A stretch of DNA of 64,000 nt from Rhodopirellula sp. SM50 (GTDB lineage Bacteria > Planctomycetota > Planctomycetia > Pirellulales > Pirellulaceae): contig NZ_NTFY01000072.1 of assembly GCF_002289565.1 (NCBI RefSeq), forward strand, positions 1 to 64,000, in the 5' to 3' direction. Position 1 is the stretch's first letter, and each line of letters opens with the position of its first letter. Shown piece after piece: positions 55,379 to 63,584 of the stretch. A model generated the notes under the pieces. It made no database searches. It had not been told where the DNA came from and worked only from the letters and a program-made list of their open reading frames with translations. A program made the position numbers and the translations under genes.

Positions 55379-55813
55379 CTAGGGTGCGATCTGTTTCAGG
55401 ATCGCCGCAAACACCGCCTCGTTTTTGTCAAAATCACGACTCTCGGCCTGCATCTGAACCATCAGCACGTCTTCGCCGGCGGGGTCCCCGTCCGGCCGCA
55501 GGATCACGATCCGGCTGACGATCAACAGATCCAGGTAATAGAACCGCAGGTCCGTCACCGGCGTGTCGGCCGGCAGCACGTCCAAGCTGACGTCCTCGCG
55601 CTCCAGGTCCTCGTAATCGGCCGCGATCGCATCGACGATCTGCTCGATCAATCCCGGGACCTCGTCAGCCTTGGTCCGTTCGATCGAAAAAAATCCCCCC
55701 CCAGGAATATCCAACGTCGCCCCCTGATCCCCTTCCTCTTCGGCACGGTCGGCGACAGTCCAGTTGTCGGGATAGAGAAAACGGAGTCCGAAAGAGTCAA
55801 ATTGAGCAGGCAT
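55379..55813 (-). CDS. Conserved hypothetical protein, DUF1795/PsbP-like appearance
   Basis: A 144-residue acidic protein without signal peptide. It begins FDSFGLRFLYPDNW, the YP-x(2)-W opening seen in DUF1795/PsbP/DcrB-type alpha-beta sandwich proteins, and alternates strands and helices to VFAAILKQIAP. That fold assignment is inference. Function unknown. The ATG at 55813 (MPAQFDSF) is preferred over one 13 codons upstream. Convergent with the Fur-type gene (7 bp apart) and divergent from the TPR lipoprotein gene. Confidence 0.65.
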   Translation of the reverse strand: MPAQFDSFGLRFLYPDNWTVADRAEEEGDQGATLDIPGGGFFSIERTKADEVPGLIEQIVDAIAADYEDLEREDVSLDVLPADTPVTDLRFYYLDLLIVSRIVILRPDGDPAGEDVLMVQMQAESRDFDKNEAVFAAILKQIAP

Positions 55814-55971
55814 CAAATTGGCGGGCAAATCAGGGGGCTGTAAAAGGCGCAATTGCAGTGCAACGCATTTCGCTGGTATTTCTTGTTTCTGTCAATGCGT
55901 CGAAGTGCCAAAAATTCGGGCCACCATCACGGCCACCCTCGGCGTCGACCTTTTCCACCCAGCCTCGTCCG

Positions 55972-57090
55972 GTGACCAGCGTGCGTTCGAACAACCGCCC
56001 CAACCCGACCCTCGTGGCACCGGCGCGCAACACCGGCACCCGGTGGCGGGTGCTGGTCGGGCAACGCTGTGAAGCATTTTTTAGCGGTAGGGCGCGAGCC
56101 CTCCGGTATGTGGGCAAAGATGCGGAACCGGAGGGCTCGCGCCCCGCCGCTAACGCCTTAAGAAACACAGGGAAAAAATGCTTCACAGCGTTGCTGGTCG
56201 GAGTGGCGTTGCTGTCTCTGCTGTGTTGCAGCGTAGGCTGCCGTGCGATTCATGGGATTGGCGAAAGCCGTCAATCGATCGCCGCGCGAAAGTTATCGCG
56301 TCAGGGGCTGCAGAAAATGCGAGTGGGCAAGTGGACCGACGCCGAACAATTATTTGGCGAAGCCCTGGCCCTGTCCGATAAAGATGACCGGGCTCATCGC
56401 GGACTGGCGGAAACCTATTGGAATCGGGGGCAACGGGTTTCCGCGATCGAGCATATGGAAAAGGCGGTCGCGTTGAGCGCCGGTGATCCACGTTTGGTCG
56501 GCCGGCTCGGTGAAATGTACCTGCAAGAAGGGCAGCTCGAAAAAGCGGTGACGCAAAGTGAAATCGCGCTCGCGTCGGAACGCAACTCGGCCGAAATTTG
56601 GACCCTGCGGGGCGATTGTCTGCGACAGAAAGGGAACCAAGAGGAGGCGTTGGCGGCCTACCATCGCGCGCTCGCCCTGCAGCCGGATTACGTCGAGGCC
56701 AAGCTGCATGTCGCCGAGCTGTACCTGAACAGCAATCAGTACGATCGCATCCTGGCAACACTCGACCAGCTCGACCCGGTCGGTGACGAATCCGCCGCCC
56801 CCACTCGCGTGCACATGCTGCGTGGGATCGCGATGCGGAACCTCAATCGCCCCGAATTGGCGGCAAAACACTTTGCCAAGGCCGCCGAAAGTGACCCGCT
56901 GCGCGCCGAGCCGCATCTGCAACTCGCCGCGATTGAACTCGAAAAGGGGCGTCCCGACTTGGCCAGCCGATCCGTCGCCCGCGCCCTCCAACTCGATCGC
57001 CAACTGGTCGAATCGAGTGGCTGGAAGACCTACCTGTTGTCACCGGAGCAATTGGCGGCGCAGCAAGCCGACGAAGAGACACGTCGCTGA
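55972..57090 (+). CDS. TPR lipoprotein with a miniature element inserted in its signal-peptide region
   Basis: The mature part (from about 56230) contains at least five tetratricopeptide repeats (WTDAEQLFGEALALSDKDDR, RVSAIEHMEKAVAL, EEALAAYHRALALQPDYVEA) and a bacterial lipoprotein-type signal LLSLLCCSVGC. A 134-bp element plus a 7-bp duplication (141 bp, 47 codons) interrupts the N-terminal region in frame without a stop. Removing it joins ARNTGTRWRVLVG to VALLSLLCCSVGC, a normal signal peptide. The present start is uncertain: GTG at 55972, 55981 or 56014 would read through the element, and TTG at 56191 would start within it, giving 299 residues. TPR lipoproteins usually act as scaffolds in the envelope. 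Confidence 0.65.
   Translation: MTSVRSNNRPNPTLVAPARNTGTRWRVLVGQRCEAFFSGRARALRYVGKDAEPEGSRPAANALRNTGKKCFTALLVGVALLSLLCCSVGCRAIHGIGESRQSIAARKLSRQGLQKMRVGKWTDAEQLFGEALALSDKDDRAHRGLAETYWNRGQRVSAIEHMEKAVALSAGDPRLVGRLGEMYLQEGQLEKAVTQSEIALASERNSAEIWTLRGDCLRQKGNQEEALAAYHRALALQPDYVEAKLHVAELYLNSNQYDRILATLDQLDPVGDESAAPTRVHMLRGIAMRNLNRPELAAKHFAKAAESDPLRAEPHLQLAAIELEKGRPDLASRSVARALQLDRQLVESSGWKTYLLSPEQLAAQQADEETRR
56061..56194. mobile_element. 134-bp miniature inverted-repeat element (MITE)
   Basis: Perfect 22-bp terminal inverted repeats (56061-56082, beginning GCAACGCTGTGAAGC and ending in six T; complement at 56173-56194). They are flanked by the 7-bp direct repeat TGGTCGG (56054-56060 and 56195-56201). 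The interior is a family D palindrome (GGGCGCGAGCCCTCCGG with CCGGAGGGCTCGCGCC). It has no coding capacity of its own. No transposase with matching ends is in the window. Confidence 0.88.
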
Positions 57091-57575
57091 GGCGCCCGCC
57101 TCGACCGCCCGGGGTCTGTCCCCGGTCGGAGGTCCTGCAGCTCTTAAAGTCACCCTCCTGGCAGGAGGGTCGAGCGAAGCGAGGGGAGGTCGAACGGTCA
57201 ATCGCGGTGTTTACTTCGCCGGCCAGGGTTGGCCCGGGGTCTATCCCCGGTTGATGCGGGGTCTGTCCCCGGTTGGCGTGTGCGGCGCGATGGAGGCGGT
57301 TTGTCGATTGTGACGGTTGTCGGGCGTTCCCTGCTGCCGGTGTGCCCGTAATCGGAACCTAACGCGCAGGAACGGGTTTTCCCCTGGTTGGAGGGGACGT
57401 TTTTTGGGCTCTTTGGACGCGTCTTCCCCGCCCATGACCTACGGTTGAGTGACAAACTGCGCGGGACGGGGTGAATTCGGCCACACGGCAACGTCGCCGA
57501 TTCCGTCCTTACGGACACTCAACGGAAGCCGAGCCACCAATCCTTCCAAAGTCCTTTTCTTAACGAGAGCTCTTC
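57091..57575. other. 485-bp spacer with short palindromic repeats
   Basis: No gene was recognised. Three copies of GGGGTCTNTCCCCGGT occur near 57111, 57236 and 57258. One family E palindrome (ACCCTCCTGGCAGGAGGG then the TCGAGCGAAGCG tail) is at 57151-57190. The remainder up to the small protein gene at 57576 has no clear promoter by eye. Confidence 0.6.
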
Positions 57576-57899
57576 ATGTCGCTATACAACGCTGCCAACG
57601 CAACGCCATCGAGTGATTTCGCTGCTTCACCCATCGCCCCGGGCGTGACAGGGCAGGGCAGCGGTCGCGACCGATCACAAGGCAACGAGTCCGGTGGGTT
57701 CGTCGATCGACGTCGCGAAGGCGGGTCACAGGCGGGATCCGAGCGACGCCAATTCGGCAGCTCACACGACGGCCTTTCCGACGCCGGACGCGAATTGGCA
57801 CTGGCAATCGACCAGTACAAACTGGAGCACCATCGCCGCTACATCACCTGTGACGAAATGTTGCTGGTGATCACCAATCTCGGTTACGCCAAGTCGTAG
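57576..57899 (+). CDS. Small conserved planctomycete protein, function unknown
   Basis: A 107-residue protein. A disordered Gly/Ser/Arg-rich half is followed by a compact end: ERRQFGSSHDGLSDAGRELA, then AIDQYKLEHHRRYITCDEML and VITNLGY. I recall small planctomycete proteins with the same ending (LSD-x-A-R-E-L-A ... RRYIT-x-x-E-M-L), none with known function. The helical C-terminus with many charged residues could bind protein or nucleic acid. Stand-alone gene with its own upstream region. Confidence 0.72.
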   Translation: MSLYNAANATPSSDFAASPIAPGVTGQGSGRDRSQGNESGGFVDRRREGGSQAGSERRQFGSSHDGLSDAGRELALAIDQYKLEHHRRYITCDEMLLVITNLGYAKS

Positions 57900-57966
57900 C
57901 GGCTGGTGTCGCGATTGCAGACAAGGGGTGATTCGAAACGGCGAGCAAGATGCTTAGCCCCGTGTG

Positions 57967-58911
57967 CTACTTGTTCATCGGCTGCAAGAGCTGACGCCGG
58001 GTGACGACGGAGCGGACCTCATCGTGATCATCGCACAACAGCGCGACCTCGCTGGCTTCGTCATACAACTTCAGTAACGTCGTCAGGTGACGTTCGGCGA
58101 GATTGACTCGGATCACCGGTCGGATTTCCACCTGCGCTTTGCCGGTCGCCAGTTCGGAGTATCGGAGGTAGCCGACGATTCTCTTTTTCTGTTGGACCAG
58201 TACGATGGCGTGGTTCTGCCGTCGGGCCGCTGCCGTGGTGGCGATCTTGTCGATCGGCAACTCGACCGTGGCCAATCGATCCAGCGGGACGGCAAACGAG
58301 ACGGCCAGTTCGTTCCCCACGTCGAACAACTTGCCGGCAAGCGAACGCTGGCCTGAGTGCAGGATGCCCGCTTCTTCTCCGGCGCGGAACAATTGCGTCA
58401 GCTCGCCGCGTGCCATCGCGACGGAGATCCGAAACGGCGCCTGTCCGGTCAACGCGCCCAGGGCGGCCGCGAGCACGCCCAAGAAGATCGAGACCGGCAG
58501 GAACAGCACGGTCGCCAACAGCAACACCGGCCGGATCAGTGTCAGCAGCCGGTACGGAGCTTGAAAGAACCAGTGCTTGGGCAACAGTTCGCCGAACACA
58601 AAAACCAAGGGCGTCATCAGGATCGGCCCGATCAGTTCGGCCGCGGACGAGTCACCGAAGAGTGCGATGACGGCCAGAACGATGGCAAAACTGGTCAGAA
58701 AATTCGCCAAGTTGTTTCCGACCAGCGCCGTGGCGACGAACAACACGGGTCGATTCAAAACCCAAATCAGCGCGCGGGCGCTGCGGGACCCGTCCAAGCC
58801 GTCGAGCACCAAGCGTGTGCGGGAGACGCGATACATTCCCGTTTCGCTGCCGCTGAAAAACGCGCTCAACACGAGACCGAACAAGAACAGCACGATGGCG
58901 AAAAAGATCAT
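57967..58911 (-). CDS. CNNM/DUF21 transmembrane protein, short form
   Basis: A 314-residue protein with the DUF21 membrane domain (SAFFSGSETGMYRVSRTRL, GNNLANFLTSFAIVL, FGELLPKHWFF). It also has a weakly CBS-like cytoplasmic part (QNHAIVLVQQKKRIVGYLRYSEL). It lacks the C-terminal CorC_HlyC domain present in its neighbour. Such proteins are linked to Mg/Co transport. Its ATG overlaps the stop of the upstream gene as ATGA (58908-58911), so the two probably form a complex or a coordinated pair. Confidence 0.87.
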   Translation of the reverse strand: MIFFAIVLFLFGLVLSAFFSGSETGMYRVSRTRLVLDGLDGSRSARALIWVLNRPVLFVATALVGNNLANFLTSFAIVLAVIALFGDSSAAELIGPILMTPLVFVFGELLPKHWFFQAPYRLLTLIRPVLLLATVLFLPVSIFLGVLAAALGALTGQAPFRISVAMARGELTQLFRAGEEAGILHSGQRSLAGKLFDVGNELAVSFAVPLDRLATVELPIDKIATTAAARRQNHAIVLVQQKKRIVGYLRYSELATGKAQVEIRPVIRVNLAERHLTTLLKLYDEASEVALLCDDHDEVRSVVTRRQLLQPMNK

Positions 58912-60200
58912 CGGAAATCCCGCTCCTCGTGTGACTGGGATGCATCGGATTCCGATTGCCGCCGGACTTCAATTCGCAACGCCCCCTCCAGCTCTTCGAC
59001 GACCGTCAGCAGATAGTCTTCCAGCCTGGCTTGATCGCCCAATCGCGGCAAACGTTCATTGTGCCGTTGGATGAACCCGGCAACCGTGGCTACTGATTCG
59101 TCGGGGACGGTGACGGCCAATTGTTTGGCCAATTGACGCAGCGAGATGCCGCCGGCGACGCGATACAAATCAGGCTCCAGCTGCTCAATCGCGGCCGAAT
59201 CGGTGTCTTCTTCGAACTGGTCATGTTCGGGTGCGAGCAGGCGGCGAAAGATCCGGTCGATCGAAAGCGCCCCGATTCCATCGCCGTATTCATCGACCAC
59301 GATCGCCACACTTAAATCGTTCTCGTTCAAGAGGTCCAAGACACGCGCCACGCGGGCCGACCAGGGGACATAGATCACCGGTTCGACCAGATCTTCGAAA
59401 TGATCGATCTGACTGGGCCGCAACATTCTGACGCCGAGCGCACCGACCATCGTCTCGCCCGTTTCGTCGGTGATGATCGCATAGCCGCCCGGCGGCGATC
59501 GGGCAAACAGGGCCTCGGCTTGGATCGGGGATTCGACCAGATGCAAACGACTGCGTGGACGCATCAACTCGCTCGCCCGCATCTCCGCGATGGCGACCAA
59601 ATTCTGCAGCGCCAAACGCTCCCGTTCCAACAGCGCGGCATCGTCGGTGCCCAGTTCCACGGCCCGCTCGATGTCCACCAAGTCGATTTCATTCTCGGGC
59701 TGAAACGACGGCCACAGCAATCGGCCGGCCAACAGGTTGGACGTCTTGATGATCGGCAGCAACGGACTGACCAACCGCACCGCCAAATTCAATACCGGCG
59801 CGATCAAAATCGAAGCCTGCATCGGAGCCAGCAACGCCAGACTCTTGGGCAGCATCTCACTGAAAAAAATGATCGTCAACAAACTGGCCAACGTGAACAC
59901 CAACGCCACGCTCGCCCCGGCATCGACAGAGGCATCGAGCCGGCTGGCAACGATCGAAGCGATCGCGAAGTAGGTCATGTTGATCAGCAGGTTCCAAAAC
60001 AGAATGGCCGACAACAGTTTTTCCGAATCGCTGAGCATCCGATCGGCGATCCGGCCGCCGACGCCACTGCGCCGCAGTTGCCGGCGCTGTCGCAGCGTCA
60101 ACGAGAACAGGGCCGCTTCGCTGCCGCTGAACAACGCACTCAGCAGAATCAAAACCGCCATCGGCACCAACCAGCCGACGTACTGCAACAGCTCGCTCAA
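58908..60200 (-). CDS. CNNM/CorC-like hemolysin-family protein
   Basis: A 430-residue protein. The DUF21 membrane domain (SALFSGSEAALFSLTLRQR, FFSEMLPKSLALL) is followed by a CBS pair (MRPRSRLHLVESPIQAEALF, VARVLDLLNENDLSVAIVVDEYGDGIG) and a CorC_HlyC domain (YRVAGGISLRQLAKQL). A short acidic tail follows. These proteins affect magnesium and cobalt movement; direct transport is debated. The start is TTG at 60200, directly next to the stop of the ABC-2 permease gene. Confidence 0.9.
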   Translation of the reverse strand: MSELLQYVGWLVPMAVLILLSALFSGSEAALFSLTLRQRRQLRRSGVGGRIADRMLSDSEKLLSAILFWNLLINMTYFAIASIVASRLDASVDAGASVALVFTLASLLTIIFFSEMLPKSLALLAPMQASILIAPVLNLAVRLVSPLLPIIKTSNLLAGRLLWPSFQPENEIDLVDIERAVELGTDDAALLERERLALQNLVAIAEMRASELMRPRSRLHLVESPIQAEALFARSPPGGYAIITDETGETMVGALGVRMLRPSQIDHFEDLVEPVIYVPWSARVARVLDLLNENDLSVAIVVDEYGDGIGALSIDRIFRRLLAPEHDQFEEDTDSAAIEQLEPDLYRVAGGISLRQLAKQLAVTVPDESVATVAGFIQRHNERLPRLGDQARLEDYLLTVVEELEGALRIEVRRQSESDASQSHEERDFR

Positions 60201-61967
60201 TCAGCCATTTCCCTCGGCCCCTCGATCGCGTTCGAGCGACACATCGAATTCGCTGAGAGCGGGGATCATCAACGCAGCAATCGTGAACCCGTAGCCCACC
60301 GCCATCGAAAAGAAGACGAACAGGTGGTCGGTTTGCAGCAAGAACTGTGTGATCGAATAAAACGTGATCAGGGGCAGCGTGAAGGAGGCCAGGAAGATCG
60401 CCGAGGAAGGGTTCCGCCAACCCAGTGACGCGAACAACGCGGCGCCGCCGCCGAGAATCATGACCAAAAACGGCGCCAATTGCAGCTGAAACGCACCCCG
60501 AAAACTGACCATGATTGTCATGCAGATCGCGATCCCGACACAGAGGAAAAAGACCATTCCCAAACTCGCCAACGTCGCCGTCCGACCGGCCACGTAGTTG
60601 AGCCCGGCGTGGATCCCCAGCATGCTGACGAACACGTACAAGATCGCCGCCCCCAACATCGCATAGACCATATTTTCATACGTCATCACGCCGTTGACGG
60701 CCAGAAACAACAACAACGCCAGCGGCAACAGAATCATCTCCTTGCCGACATACAGCACCCCCAACAATTTGCCGAACACAAATTCGCGGGGACTTAAATC
60801 CGTGACCAACAACAGATCCAGCGCCAGACCGTCACGTTCGCCGGTGACCGCGTTGACGGCCAACGCGTTGATCAACACCAGACTGACCACGCCGATCGCC
60901 GCGACGGGCAACGTCGCCGCCGGCAGCGCGCGACCGATCCGGGCCGCCGGCTCATACGCGGTCCCGTTTTGCATCTGCCCATAAATCACCGCCGCGCCGA
61001 GCAGAAACAACAATCCAAACGCAAACCGGATCACAACGACCTTGCGACCATAGGCCCACGTGCGGACCTCCCGCCAAAGGATCGGGTTTTTCCAAACCTG
61101 ACGCGGCGCCCGGACTTTCCAACTGCTCGGTGCTTGCTGGTTTTCCATCTCTTCGCTCGTCTCCGGCTCGGGCGCTTTGAGCCGCACTTCGCGAGACGGG
61201 TTCCAAACACGCACGCGGGCGACGCCGACGGCCAACACAACGACCGAGGCGATCAGCGTGGCGGCGGTGAACGACCAGACTCCCAGCGACGTCTGCGGCG
61301 AAAGACTTCCCAGCGGCGACGCCGCCGCGGCAAGCGCTCGCACCGGGCTGAGAGACAACACCAGGACCTCGGGCAAGTTCAGCGAGGCAATCGCGATCTC
61401 CCCGGCACCCAACAACATCAACAAGATCAACACCGTCAAAGCGATCGCCTGGAACGTCTTCTCGCGCCACAGCCCGACCACGGTACCGATCGAACCGGCA
61501 AAGATCACGGTCGCTGCGGTCACCAGAAAAACCGAGAACACCTGTCCGGGCGAAACGCCGCCCAACAGCGGCAGCACCAAAAACAACGGCAGCGCGGCGA
61601 GCAACATCGCCAACGGCCCCAGCAGTGTCGCGGCCAGCTTCCCGACGACGACCTCAAATCCGCTCAGACGTGTCATCAGCAACAACAGCAGCGTCCGCCG
61701 GTCCTTTTCCTGCGCCACACTGGCCGCCGATCCCACCGCCGCCAGACTGGACAACACCAACAGCTGCAGCGGGGCGAGCATCAAGAACATCCAACCGCCG
61801 AAACGGGCCGAATCGGATACCGTCGCCAACGACCGCGAACCGTCCAGCACCAGGTACCCGGTGCACAGCAGCCCGAACAGCGCGATCAGATACAAGCCGC
61901 GGGCCAAATACGTCTTGGGACGTTTGGGAACAACGGTCGCCTCGCGATTGAATACTGGACCGATCAT
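60201..61967 (-). CDS. ABC-2 type permease, double-length
   Basis: A 588-residue membrane protein with about 12 hydrophobic segments in two halves. Each half begins with a similar cytoplasmic lead-in: IGPVFNREATVVPKRPKTYL in the first and NPILWREVRTWAYGRK in the second, followed by EKDRRTLLLLLMTRLSGFEV and ERDGLALDLLLVTDLSPREF. The pattern looks like an internal duplication of an ABC-2/GldG-like permease. No ATPase gene is adjacent. It abuts the TTG start of the CorC-like gene with no gap. Substrate unknown. Confidence 0.83.
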   Translation of the reverse strand: MIGPVFNREATVVPKRPKTYLARGLYLIALFGLLCTGYLVLDGSRSLATVSDSARFGGWMFLMLAPLQLLVLSSLAAVGSAASVAQEKDRRTLLLLLMTRLSGFEVVVGKLAATLLGPLAMLLAALPLFLVLPLLGGVSPGQVFSVFLVTAATVIFAGSIGTVVGLWREKTFQAIALTVLILLMLLGAGEIAIASLNLPEVLVLSLSPVRALAAAASPLGSLSPQTSLGVWSFTAATLIASVVVLAVGVARVRVWNPSREVRLKAPEPETSEEMENQQAPSSWKVRAPRQVWKNPILWREVRTWAYGRKVVVIRFAFGLLFLLGAAVIYGQMQNGTAYEPAARIGRALPAATLPVAAIGVVSLVLINALAVNAVTGERDGLALDLLLVTDLSPREFVFGKLLGVLYVGKEMILLPLALLLFLAVNGVMTYENMVYAMLGAAILYVFVSMLGIHAGLNYVAGRTATLASLGMVFFLCVGIAICMTIMVSFRGAFQLQLAPFLVMILGGGAALFASLGWRNPSSAIFLASFTLPLITFYSITQFLLQTDHLFVFFSMAVGYGFTIAALMIPALSEFDVSLERDRGAEGNG

Positions 61968-62220
61968 GTGAGCTTGGGTGGGAGGACGGAACTGGCACCA
62001 GGGTAAAACGCGGACAAGCCGATGACAATGCGCGATCCAAAGGCGTCATCGAGCCGGGGAATCCGAAAGGGCGCTGCAATCCCTACCGGCTGAACCCCGC
62101 GGTGACGCCCGGGCATGCAAAAAGTGTGCGTATTCGAAGTGAGTACGCAGATTCCTGGCCTATGTTTCCTTGGCTGTGCCTTTTCCCCGAGAAAACCAAC
62201 CAAAAAGATATATCCCCACC

Positions 62221-62415
62221 ATGACCAACCAAGACCCACTCCCCGAGCGACAGTCGCTGTGGCGGGATGAGGAGGGCACAACGGCGGTTGAATACGCCGT
62301 CATGCTCGCCCTGATCATCGCCGTCTGCGTCGGCTCGGTCGCCACCTTGACCACTGAAACCCAAAAAAGCTTCGACGCCTCTGGTGCCGCGATTTCCGGC
62401 GCCATGGGCAACTAA
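62221..62415 (+). CDS. Flp-type IVb pilin
   Basis: A 64-residue pilin precursor. A hydrophilic leader (about 19 residues, ending RDEEG) is followed by TTAVEYAVMLALIIAVCVGS, which is the Flp class: cleavage after Gly, a Glu at position +5 of the mature form and one hydrophobic helix. Flp pilins build tight-adherence pili with tad/rcp genes. None of those genes is in the window, so this is a solitary pilin gene. ATG at 62221 chosen, because the pilin leader starts there. Confidence 0.87.
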   Translation: MTNQDPLPERQSLWRDEEGTTAVEYAVMLALIIAVCVGSVATLTTETQKSFDASGAAISGAMGN

Positions 62416-62433
62416 GGATCGGGTGAACCATCC

Positions 62434-62491
62434 GCGGGATAGGCGTCCAGCCTGTCCTTTCCGAGCTTCACAGGCGGGAAACCGATCCCAC
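62434..62491. repeat. Family A inverted repeat, degraded
   Basis: GCGGGATAGGCGTCCAGCC and CACAGGCGGGAAACCGATCC form an imperfect version of the paired arms seen at 23693-23750, with several changes. It lies just after the pilin stop codon. Confidence 0.6.
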
Positions 62492-62658
62492 GTCGAAGCT
62501 CCACCTCCTCTCCTCCCTGCCTCCATCACGACCAACCGCCTCCGCCGGCAGCCGGAATGGATCCGCCGCCAACGCTCGAGGCGGTTGTTTGCTGCGCGAT
62601 TGCATGTTTCGATAGGGCGATTGATCGCCCGATTCCCGCTCGCAACAAACACTCCCCC

Positions 62659-63561
62659 ATGCGCATCGCACTCACCGGCGCCACCGGATTCCTGGGCCGC
62701 TACCTGATCCGCCGGCTTCTCAACGACGGCCACACGATCACGGCGTGGTATCGCACCCCGCCGGCAACGGCACCCGAATTCGACCCCATCAGCTGGGTCC
62801 CAGGGGAACTCGGCGTCCTGGACCACGCCGAACAACTGGTCAAAGCTGTCGATGCCGTCGTCCATGCCGGCTTGTTTCGCGGCGGATCGTCGTTCATGGA
62901 CAGCGGCGACGACCCGCTCGAGTACTGGCAGCGCAACACAACCGGGTCGCTGCAGTTGCTCGACGCCGCCGAGCGGGCGGGCGTCAAACGATTCATTTTC
63001 GTGTCCTCGGGCACCGTCCACGACACCGTGCTGCCGGACCGCCCGCTCGATGAAACCCACCCCTTGCTGCCGTCGACGCTGTACGGGGCCTACAAGGCAT
63101 CGGTCGAAACCCTGGTGCACCACTACGGCGCCAGCGGAAAACTGCTCGCCGCAACGGTTCGCCCGCCATCGATTTATGGCCTCGCCGATCCCGCCCAAGA
63201 CTCACGCTGGTTCGACCTGGTCGCCCAGGTCTGTGCCGAAAAAGACGTCCAAGCCGGCGGCGGCAGCAAAGCTGTTCATGCCGACGACATCGCCAAAGCC
63301 GTCTCGCTGCTGCTCACGCAAGACGAGGTGATCGCCGGACAAACCTACAATTGCTGCGATCGGATGATCAGCGATTTTGAAGTCGCGACGATCGCCAAAC
63401 GCATCACCGGAAGCTCGTCCAATATCAGCGGCCATGCCAAGACCGCCAAACACGAAATCGTCACCGATAAACTGCAAGCCCTGGGCATGCGATTCGGTGG
63501 CACCGAGTTGCTCGAGCAAACGATCGCGGAATTGATTTCGGCGATTCGCTCTGACGCGTGA
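62659..63561 (+). CDS. NAD-dependent epimerase/dehydratase (extended SDR)
   Basis: A 300-residue extended short-chain dehydrogenase. The nucleotide motif GATGFLG is at 7-13, FVSSGTV carries the catalytic Ser at about 117, and the YGAYK motif has Tyr142 and Lys146. PPSIYG and a C-terminal substrate domain follow. The likely substrate is a nucleotide sugar or a related alcohol; the exact reaction is not readable. ATG at 62659 is used; earlier in-frame codons add unrelated residues. Confidence 0.9.
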   Translation: MRIALTGATGFLGRYLIRRLLNDGHTITAWYRTPPATAPEFDPISWVPGELGVLDHAEQLVKAVDAVVHAGLFRGGSSFMDSGDDPLEYWQRNTTGSLQLLDAAERAGVKRFIFVSSGTVHDTVLPDRPLDETHPLLPSTLYGAYKASVETLVHHYGASGKLLAATVRPPSIYGLADPAQDSRWFDLVAQVCAEKDVQAGGGSKAVHADDIAKAVSLLLTQDEVIAGQTYNCCDRMISDFEVATIAKRITGSSSNISGHAKTAKHEIVTDKLQALGMRFGGTELLEQTIAELISAIRSDA

Positions 63562-63584
63562 ACAAGGACAGCCCCGAGGAACCT

